Shown here: positions 22,317 through 26,419 of the stretch, piece by piece
How positions within the stretch are numbered: position 1 is the first letter of the stretch
Layout of the letters: each line of letters starts with the position of its first letter
Virus record (IMG/VR): IMGVR_UViG_3300030118_004896
Location: 1-26,419 of that record
Direction: 5' to 3' (one strand)
Length of the DNA: 26,419 bases
Origin: a virus
Notes under the pieces: generated by a model
Told to the model about the DNA's origin: nothing
Databases searched by the model: none
The model's input: only the letters and a program-made list of their open reading frames with translations
Made by a program: the position numbers and the translations under genes

Positions 22317-22678
22317 AGGTTTTTTATAAAATTAAGTATATTATTCATAACTTTGCAAGGCATTTTTAGCACAGGCTGCCGCTTCTCAGGTTTTACCCCT
22401 CCCATTATCCAATCTTTATGCCAATGATTATCTAAAGCTAAGTCAATTATTTGTTGCCTTGTGAACATTTTCCCACTTATGTAGTCATAAAATCTCTTGC
22501 GAGTATTTGAATTGTGCAACCCAATATAATAAAACTCAGCTATTCTATGAACTCTCAAAAACAAAATCATATTGTTTAGTTCTTTGTGATTGACTTTTTT
22601 CATACAGACTTTCCTTCCTTGCCTTTCATCTAATGCATCGCCTAATTGATTATATAGCCAGTTATAAGGATGTTTCAT
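22304..22678 (-). CDS. Hypothetical protein of the leftward early unit
   Basis: 124 residues, basic (MKHPYNWLYNQLGDALDERQG; C-terminal KNLWKK), with aromatic-rich helices (HRIAEFYYIGLHN) and FTRQQIIDLALDNHWH. The ATG overlaps a small upstream membrane-protein frame. No family or motif is recognised; a nucleic-acid-binding role would suit the charge. Confidence 0.62.
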   Translation of the reverse strand: MKHPYNWLYNQLGDALDERQGRKVCMKKVNHKELNNMILFLRVHRIAEFYYIGLHNSNTRKRFYDYISGKMFTRQQIIDLALDNHWHKDWIMGGVKPEKRQPVLKMPCKVMNNILNFIKNLWKK

Positions 22679-22751
22679 TAAACAATTCCCTAAAACCAGC
22701 TATAATAATCAATACAAAGCTCACAATTATATACCACTCATCAAATGTCAT
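22662..22751 (-). CDS. 29-residue single-span membrane protein
   Basis: The ATG overlaps the upstream stop (ATGA at 22748-22751) and the frame runs over the start of the next gene. The product has a clear transmembrane helix (WYIIVSFVLIIIAGF) flanked by acidic and basic residues. The tight overlaps at both ends fill what would otherwise be the only gap in this part of the operon. Phage early mini-membrane proteins are common, often acting on host membrane functions. Confidence 0.5.
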   Translation of the reverse strand: MTFDEWYIIVSFVLIIIAGFRELFNETSL

Positions 22752-23032
22752 GCTGGATATGAATTGAGGTAATATCTTGTGAACTTTACTCCATGTTCCG
22801 AAACTTTATCATCTGAGTCGATGTTAAAGCCTTGCAACCTTAAGTTAAAAATTATAGCGGATAATCTTGTAGCCCGATATAACTTTATTGCCTCCCAAGT
22901 CGTGATACTGCGATGAGTCTTAAGATGTTCTATGACTTTCTGAGTCTTAGTATTACCCATCCTTTTTCTCCCAGTAATCAAGGTCTTGGTATTGATTGCT
23001 CTTTTTCTACCAGTAGCCAATGTCTTAGCCAT
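22748..23032 (-). CDS. Small helix-turn-helix protein
   Basis: 94 residues when started at 23032, where GGAGGAG lies 5 bases upstream; an upstream start at 23119 would run through the preceding gene. Residues 29-85 (TQKVIEHLKTHRSITTWEAI; LSAIIFNLRLQGFNIDSD; KFTRYYL) match the short helix-turn-helix domain found in many phage and bacterial proteins, with a beta wing at the end. Residues 4-30 hold two copies of a 13-residue basic motif (TGRKRxxNTKT). It should bind DNA; its targets are unknown. Confidence 0.68.
   Translation of the reverse strand: MAKTLATGRKRAINTKTLITGRKRMGNTKTQKVIEHLKTHRSITTWEAIKLYRATRLSAIIFNLRLQGFNIDSDDKVSEHGVKFTRYYLNSYPA
22944..23021. repeat. Two tandem 39-bp repeats in the HTH gene
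   Basis: Copies at 22944-22982 and 22983-23021 are similar but not identical and encode a doubled 13-residue basic arm (TGRKR...NTKT). The in-frame duplication lengthens the Lys/Arg-rich N-terminus. Confidence 0.65.
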
Positions 23033-23252
23033 TGTTCTCCTCCTTTGCGATTTGCCTTTCAAGCCAACTATCATCCTCTTTTGCGTGAGTCCAACTTTCA
23101 TCCCATACAACTGAAACATAATATGTTAGCTCGTTTTTAATCTCGTGAGGTTTTTTATCCTTTGTAATAAGCTCTACAAACTTGTCTAGCTTATTATTCC
23201 TCGCGGTTCTTTTCGCATGTTCCATTTCATATTTATTATACCTTTTCGCCAT
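23025..23252 (-). CDS. Small hypothetical charged protein
   Basis: 75 residues (start AKRYNKYEMEHAKRTARNNK, end WLERQIAKEENNG), helical and very charged, with two Trp in VVWDESWTHA. AGGAGG precedes the ATG by 8 bases, and it overlaps genes on both sides by a few bases. No family is recognised. Confidence 0.6.
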   Translation of the reverse strand: MAKRYNKYEMEHAKRTARNNKLDKFVELITKDKKPHEIKNELTYYVSVVWDESWTHAKEDDSWLERQIAKEENNG

Positions 23253-23400
23253 TGTGAACCTCCTTAACTATGTCATCGACGATTTCTCTAAACTCATCTT
23301 GTGAGTATCGTTTTATACTAATCTCTTTTATAAGTTCAATTGCCTTATTCCATTTGGCATTCAACTTAAATATCTCTTGAGCTTGTCCAAGTAAACTCAT
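23236..23400 (-). CDS. Small hypothetical protein (54 residues)
   Basis: The frame begins with an ATG overlapping the upstream stop (ATGA at 23397-23400) and ends 17 bases inside the next gene, closing what would be a 145-base gap in the operon. The product is helical and amphipathic (SLLGQAQEIFKLNAKWNKAI; REIVDDIVKEVH). Its last codons carry the AGGAGG ribosome site of the next gene, a normal arrangement for coupled genes. Confidence 0.6.
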   Translation of the reverse strand: MSLLGQAQEIFKLNAKWNKAIELIKEISIKRYSQDEFREIVDDIVKEVHNGEKV

Positions 23401-23714
23401 TGCGAATCCCTTGCATAATCTCTTTGCTTGTCATTCCAGCCATCAACTATATTTTCGTTGTCAGACTCAATGCCTTTCAAAGCATGATTGAACTGCTCTT
23501 GAATATCCTCTATATCAGCAACCGGAGCTTGTTCCTCATCGTCTAGTCTTGGGATAGTTATAATTATAACATCCTCCCCAACTATACTATGAGCTTGATA
23601 GCCATCACTATCCATGATTGCCTTACATGCTCTTTCGCACAGCTCTATTTTGTTTTTAGAAATAGCCTCCTCCATTTGCCTATCATAAACATTACTTGGT
23701 TTTATCTTGAACAT
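23397..23714 (-). CDS. Hypothetical acidic protein
   Basis: 105 residues from the ATG at 23714, which has AGGAGG 6 bases before it; a GTG at 23720 would leave only 2 bases to the site. The N-terminal half is helical with Cys (ELCERACKAIMD) and a short beta segment (GEDVIIITIP); the C-terminal half is strongly acidic (DDEEQAPVADIEDIQEQF). Acidic early phage proteins sometimes mimic DNA, but nothing specific supports that here. Confidence 0.6.
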   Translation of the reverse strand: MFKIKPSNVYDRQMEEAISKNKIELCERACKAIMDSDGYQAHSIVGEDVIIITIPRLDDEEQAPVADIEDIQEQFNHALKGIESDNENIVDGWNDKQRDYARDSQ

Positions 23715-24012
23715 CCACAACCTCCTTTAAAGCCTCTTTCACTGCCTCAGCTTTTTGCCCTTTAGTTTGCAAGGCAACTTGATTGTTGATAATTTCTTCA
23801 AGTTTGGAAATTGACTCCACACACTTTTTGGAATCTCGCATAATTATCACAACCATATACATGCCTCTCAAGACTCCAGCCATATAAGTATTCATGGCAT
23901 CTAGAGGATTGACAGATACTTTGCCATCTACAAAGCCTAGCATCTTGTCATCAGCCTCTTTGACTTTCTCAAGAGCCTCGTTTAATGATACTCCATTTAC
24001 ATCTATGAACAT
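23692..24012 (-). CDS. Hypothetical helical protein
   Basis: 106 residues (start FIDVNGVSLNEALEKVKEAD), with a hydrophobic helix at about 45-59 (VLRGMYMVVIIMRDS) and a charged C-terminal helix rich in Lys and Glu. The hydrophobic stretch is too short and too interrupted for a confident membrane span. GGGAGGGAG lies directly before the ATG. No family is recognised. Confidence 0.6.
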   Translation of the reverse strand: MFIDVNGVSLNEALEKVKEADDKMLGFVDGKVSVNPLDAMNTYMAGVLRGMYMVVIIMRDSKKCVESISKLEEIINNQVALQTKGQKAEAVKEALKEVVDVQDKTK

Positions 24013-24305
24013 ACTCCCTCCCTTAAATAAAGTTTGTTCTGAAACTTTATTTTGTTTATTGTTTCGTAATTGACTATTCGATAGTCATCTTTTTGCATAT
24101 CAAACACCAGAATGTAGGGTTTATTCCCTTGCATTGCGGTAGATGGTTTGTCCGGATTTATAGCTCTAGACTTTACATCTAAGCGGCAAACCATATCCCT
24201 TGCCTCTCCATTTTTCTTAATAAAAGAAACTGAGAATATCTTACCATTAGTATCTAATAATATTTTCTTTAAAGCTTTCGTGTCTAAGTTATTTATTGTA
24301 ATCAT
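24003..24305 (-). CDS. SH3-beta-barrel-fold protein of phage type
   Basis: 100 residues. The sequence NGKIFSVSFIKKNGEARDMVCRL, then KPYILVFDMQKDDYRIVNYETI, fits the small SH3-like barrel proteins common in phage early regions (conserved order F-V-F-I-K-x-[ND]G, R-x-M-x-C/A-R-L, V-x-D-x-x-K-x-x-Y-R). The biochemical role of that family is not known. AAGGA precedes the ATG and it overlaps both neighbours by a few bases. Confidence 0.72.
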   Translation of the reverse strand: MITINNLDTKALKKILLDTNGKIFSVSFIKKNGEARDMVCRLDVKSRAINPDKPSTAMQGNKPYILVFDMQKDDYRIVNYETINKIKFQNKLYLREGVCS

Positions 24306-24537
24306 AGTTCTTATCCTTGCTAATCATTAATATTCTTTGTTGTATAACAACATTGTCATTGCAAAACTTACAGCATCTGCCATCGTTTATTGGCCTTGCA
24401 TTATGACCCTCATCCCACCAAATGATAGTTCCATCCATGTGAATACCTATCATTTCCCTTGCAATAGGTTCTTGGCAAATACTACATGGTTTTCCATCTT
24501 TGTTTGGAACGACTTTACCCATAGGAATAGCACTCAT
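24289..24537 (-). CDS. Small zinc-binding protein (HNA-GRCC-CN type)
   Basis: 82 residues with C18-x2-C21 (CSICQEPI), then WDEGHNARPINDGRCCKFCN, giving H45 and C55/C56-x2-C59. This arrangement is a known small phage zinc-ribbon layout, distantly like HNH-type metal knuckles but without a nuclease His-Asn-His set. The ATG overlaps the upstream stop (ATGA). A nucleic-acid-binding role is plausible; the function is unproven. Confidence 0.65.
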   Translation of the reverse strand: MSAIPMGKVVPNKDGKPCSICQEPIAREMIGIHMDGTIIWWDEGHNARPINDGRCCKFCNDNVVIQQRILMISKDKNYDYNK

Positions 24538-24749
24538 TTCTCCCCCTTGTAATCTAAATCATACATAACCACATCTAAACAACCATTAGCAAAAGCATTG
24601 TTATTTTTTTTAACAAATGCCTCCCATTCTTTGTTAGACATATCCTCATCCACATGTTCTTTATCATAATATGAATGTAATACACATGCCTTATCTAGCA
24701 AGGTATGTAATTGTTTGGTTTCTTTTTCAGTTAAATATCCTACCCTCAT
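24534..24749 (-). CDS. Hypothetical acidic protein
   Basis: 71 residues from the ATG at 24749, which overlaps the upstream stop (ATGA) and has GGAGGAG 6 bases before it; the ATG at 24764 lies upstream of that site and is unlikely. The protein is helical and acidic (TEKETKQLHTLLDKACVLHSY; DVVMYDLDYKGEK). No family is recognised. Confidence 0.62.
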   Translation of the reverse strand: MRVGYLTEKETKQLHTLLDKACVLHSYYDKEHVDEDMSNKEWEAFVKKNNNAFANGCLDVVMYDLDYKGEK

Positions 24750-24964
24750 TTCTTTCTCCTCCATACTTTGACATCATCTTTATTCCAAGCGGTATGCCAA
24801 CCCAAGTCATCTAATTGTCCAATGGTTTTAGCTTTAGGTTCGCCATACCAAAAGTTCTCTTGCCTTGCTTTTTTTCTTAGCAAGTAAACTTCTTTATTAT
24901 ATACTTGTTCATTCTCACTTGTGATAATAAGCTTGATGCCTTTTGGTTTTTTACCCCACTTCAT
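24746..24964 (-). CDS. Small basic hypothetical protein
   Basis: 72 residues, basic, with beta-type start (KKPKGIKLIITSENEQVYNKE) and W-rich end (LGWHTAWNKDDVKVWRRKK). The ATG overlaps the upstream stop by 4 bases. One TGCCTTGC octamer (24861-24868) is inside it. No family is recognised. Confidence 0.6.
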   Translation of the reverse strand: MKWGKKPKGIKLIITSENEQVYNKEVYLLRKKARQENFWYGEPKAKTIGQLDDLGWHTAWNKDDVKVWRRKK

Positions 24965-25203
24965 GATTCCTCCCTTTCAAATGTGAAAGGAGTATCATCT
25001 CTTAGATATCCCTCTTTATAGGTCTTTTTAACTTGATTAAGTTTGTTCTCGATAGCTCCAAGAGCTTTGTTAGCATTATCTATATCAAATGAATAATTGC
25101 TTTTGTTAGAAAGGTTTTCTATTAACCTTAATTGATGTAGAACTCTATTAGTTCTCTTTTCCATTAATTGTAGCCATTTGTTTATTCTAATTTCTCTACT
25201 CAT
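24961..25203 (-). CDS. First gene of the leftward early unit, coiled-coil protein
   Basis: 80 residues, helical (INKWLQLMEKRTNRVLHQLR; NKALGAIENKLNQVKKTY). AGAGGAG lies 7 bases before the ATG, and a possible leftward promoter and an inverted-repeat leader lie in the 130 bases above it, so it heads the early transcript. No family is recognised. Confidence 0.62.
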   Translation of the reverse strand: MSREIRINKWLQLMEKRTNRVLHQLRLIENLSNKSNYSFDIDNANKALGAIENKLNQVKKTYKEGYLRDDTPFTFEREES

Positions 25204-25222
25204 ATTATCTCCTCTTGGAACA

Positions 25223-25274
25223 CCGGATAGTCATGAGCTGAGTCAATAGGACGCAATAAAGGAGAGCTATCCGG
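25223..25274 (-). repeat. Inverted repeat in the early-operon leader
   Basis: CCGGATAG (25223-25230) and CTATCCGG (25267-25274), 8 bp each, are 36 bases apart, between the promoter candidate and the first leftward gene. In RNA it would form a stem ending about 20 bases before the start codon; in DNA it could be a split operator. Confidence 0.5.
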
Positions 25275-25299
25275 CATTCCTGAATTAGTTTTTAAAGTT

Positions 25300-25308
25300 A
25301 TCATACCA
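25300..25308 (-). promoter_or_regulatory. Extended -10 promoter candidate for the early unit
   Basis: Minus strand reads TGGTATGAT, a TGn extended -10 element; no recognisable -35 is present, and the C8 run (25323-25330) lies about 18 bases upstream instead. The position, about 100 bases before the first early gene, is suitable. Confidence 0.35.
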
Positions 25309-25504
25309 TGAATTTGGGGATAGGGGGGGGTATAAGTCAAGTAAAATCTATAACTTTTTTAATTATTTATACCGATAATAGTATGTTTTATCTCTATAAA
25401 TCACTAAAAAAAAATATAGGATATCAATATAACCAAAAGCAAAAACAAATCGATTTCGCGGACTTTTGGTAGCAAAAAAAAGCTTTTCTTTCCCTTGCTT
25501 TTTG

Positions 25505-25541
25505 TTTGTCGTCATAGAATCAAAAAATCCTCGACGACAAA
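25505..25541. repeat. 9-bp inverted repeat in the control region
   Basis: TTTGTCGTC (25505-25513) and GACGACAAA (25533-25541) flank a 19-base loop. No T tract follows on either strand, so a DNA-structure or protein-binding role is more likely than termination. Confidence 0.45.
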
Positions 25542-25571
25542 AAAGGCTCACAAATTTTTTTTTTGAAAAAA

Positions 25572-25589
25572 ACCGACTGAGTAGTCGGT
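25572..25589 (-). repeat. 18-bp palindrome, copy 1 (also a leftward hairpin-T terminator)
   Basis: ACCGACTGAGTAGTCGGT has 7-bp arms and a 4-base centre. On the minus strand the hairpin is followed by a run of T, so this copy could also end leftward transcripts. The identical 18-mer recurs at 25670-25687. Confidence 0.65.
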
Positions 25590-25639
25590 CGCTCCTCTAA
25601 AAAACTCTATAAGTTAAGATATTGCTAGGGTTGCGGAAA

Positions 25640-25648
25640 TGTGGATAA
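25640..25648. promoter_or_regulatory. Consensus DnaA box
   Basis: TGTGGATAA, the exact complement of the TTATCCACA consensus bound by bacterial DnaA, midway between the two 18-bp palindromes. A single 9-mer can occur by chance; its setting makes it worth noting. Confidence 0.45.
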
Positions 25649-25669
25649 CTTTTGGTCAACTTTTCGAAA

Positions 25670-25687
25670 ACCGACTGAGTAGTCGGT
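25670..25687. repeat. 18-bp palindrome, copy 2
   Basis: Identical to copy 1, 98 bases away, here with one more pairing base on each side and without a good T tract. The surrounding TTTCGAAAACC...CGGTTCAATTTTG recurs in degenerate form at 25717-25744 (TTTCGAAACC...CGGTTTAATTTTG), giving a partial third unit. The element resembles operators of TetR-type dimers in symmetry. Confidence 0.6.
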
Positions 25688-25742
25688 TCAATTTTGATGC
25701 AAAAATGAAAGCGAAATTTCGAAACCTCAGCCGGTTTAATTT

Positions 25743-25755
25743 TGCCTTGCCTTGC
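25743..25755. repeat. Two overlapping copies of the dispersed TGCCTTGC octamer
   Basis: TGCCTTGCCTTGC holds the octamer at 25743 and 25748. Other copies, either strand, begin at 2139, 7665, 8877, 12200, 13418, 13539, 14061, 14097, 15113, 15269, 17144, 18226, 18959, 19475, 20932, 22355, 23769, 24861 and 26123. Confidence 0.8.
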
Positions 25756-25971
25756 AATTTTGAAATCGCATTCTGAATCCAAAATCAAGCAATAAAAGCG
25801 ATTAAATCTTTACGCATGTTATCTATTGCCTTTCCTCAGTAAATCGATTTTAATGCCATCCTAGAGCTGAGAATATGCATTGCGGCTACTAGCTAGAATC
25901 AATTTTAAGGCATCAAATCAAGCTCTCATGGAGTTTTTGTTTAAGATTGGATAAAAGGTATGAAAAGACAC

Positions 25972-26004
25972 AAAAAAGGCCGGAAATCAACGAAATCCGG
26001 CCTT
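25972..26004 (-). terminator. Strong leftward terminator
   Basis: 9-bp stem AAGGCCGGA / TCCGGCCTT (25976-25984, 25996-26004) with an 11-base loop, followed on the minus strand by a T run. It ends the gene at 26031-26399 and shields the control region from its transcription. Confidence 0.75.
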
Positions 26005-26030
26005 ATTTGCGGTTTTAAGAGGAGAAAATG

Positions 26031-26399
26031 CTATCTCAACTTAAATTCCTCCTCTAGAGCATCCCATTCGGCATCCTCTTTTGCCCATTTATCCTCAAGC
26101 GAATCAACATCTTGATTGGATTGCAAGGCATTTGAGAAACTGAAAACGCGATGCCTTAAAGGGCAATGATTTCTATTGGAGAACCAATTGCCCTTTTCCC
26201 ATGAACCAAAAGATTCATTCATGATTTCATATTCTCCTTTTGAATCAAGGAAAATTAGTTTTGAATGGCCTATCTTTTTCTCAATCAGTTTTCTGATTGC
26301 CTTGTTGCCTAGCTTGAATTTGAAAGGCAAGGCTCTTAGATATTCGCGATTGAATAATCTAGTATCTGAAACCAATTTTGAAAATGGCATGTCAATCAT
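26031..26399 (-). CDS. Hypothetical protein at the right edge, possibly partial
   Basis: 122 residues from an ATG at 26399, but there is no clear ribosome site and the frame stays open to the window edge, so the true start may lie outside. The protein is basic in the first half (LPFKFKLGNKAIRKLIEKKI) and acidic at the end (WAKEDAEWDALEEEF). It contains GHSKLIFLDSKGEYEIM and one GCAAGGCA octamer (26123-26130), and is followed by a strong terminator. No family is recognised. Confidence 0.6.
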   Translation of the reverse strand: MIDMPFSKLVSDTRLFNREYLRALPFKFKLGNKAIRKLIEKKIGHSKLIFLDSKGEYEIMNESFGSWEKGNWFSNRNHCPLRHRVFSFSNALQSNQDVDSLEDKWAKEDAEWDALEEEFKLR

Positions 26400-26419
26400 T
26401 CCATTGTGAACAAAACATA

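Larger units (their letters stand above)
25204..26030. other. 827-bp noncoding control region, candidate replication origin
   Basis: No ORF here looks real. In order from left: an inverted-repeat leader, an extended -10 promoter candidate, a G8 tract, about 80 bases of nearly pure A/T (25355-25435), a 9-bp inverted repeat, two copies of an 18-bp palindrome around a consensus DnaA box, a degenerate third copy, two overlapping TGCCTTGC octamers, and a strong leftward terminator. AT-rich unwinding DNA, a DnaA box and iterated elements together are the usual parts of an origin. Origin function is inference. Confidence 0.5.

Noticed and set aside
25363-25551. 62-residue minus-strand ORF in the control region
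   Set aside because: Non-ATG start without a ribosome site, low-complexity aromatic composition, and overlap with AT-rich and inverted-repeat DNA.
25597-25788. 63-residue minus-strand ORF in the control region
   Set aside because: It runs through the second palindrome, the DnaA box and the octamer pair and has no ribosome site; its codon content reflects the control elements.
1-26419. tRNA genes, integrase or attachment site
   Set aside because: I found no cloverleaf candidate, no integrase and no att-like duplication, so there is no sign of lysogeny in this window.

Overview
The window is a 26.4-kb piece of an AT-rich, long-tailed (siphovirus-like) bacteriophage genome. The evidence is a capsid, tail-tube, tail-chaperone, tape-measure and tail-tip series on the plus strand, facing a leftward block of small early/replication genes on the minus strand. 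Terminase, portal and DNA polymerase genes are absent, so the genome continues beyond both ends. Good Shine-Dalgarno sequences throughout argue against a Bacteroidetes host. The fibre proteins, the small basic proteins and the overall style resemble uncultured marine phages, but the host cannot be named from the sequence.

Plus strand, 1-17750 (late genes): the end of a head gene, the major capsid protein and a hairpin terminator; three modular fibre proteins, the last with a self-cleaving S74-type chaperone; a Gly-rich structural protein; a guanidinoacetate-methyltransferase-like enzyme; a small membrane coiled-coil protein; an exported thioredoxin-fold protein without its CxxC; three tiny basic proteins; and a GH108 endolysin. 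Then come connector/tail-completion proteins (two of them tandem paralogues), the tail tube, a tail chaperone pair that appears to use a -1 ribosomal frameshift, the tape measure and the tail tip. Placing fibres and lysis between capsid and connector genes is unusual.

Minus strand, 25203-17811 (early genes, transcribed leftward): about fifteen short genes chained by ATGA or few-base overlaps, then a ribbon-helix-helix protein followed by a terminator, a possible annealing protein, a winged-helix replication initiator, a Cys-rich protein, a PD-(D/E)XK nuclease, a zinc-ribbon metallophosphoesterase and an SSB-like protein with an acidic tip. Several of these genes are under 60 codons and were found by reading the gaps. 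The two arms converge at 17751-17810.

The 25204-26030 interval has no convincing gene. It holds inverted repeats, two copies of an 18-bp palindrome around a consensus DnaA box, an AT-rich tract, a promoter candidate and a terminator, and is my best candidate for a replication origin and early control region. Further right, a leftward gene reaches the window edge.

Three signals stand out. The octamer TGCCTTGC/GCAAGGCA occurs about 21 times where well under one copy is expected, on both strands and inside and outside genes. GATC appears to be absent from the whole window. The methyltransferase keeps both acidic residues that hold the guanidino substrate in guanidinoacetate methyltransferase.
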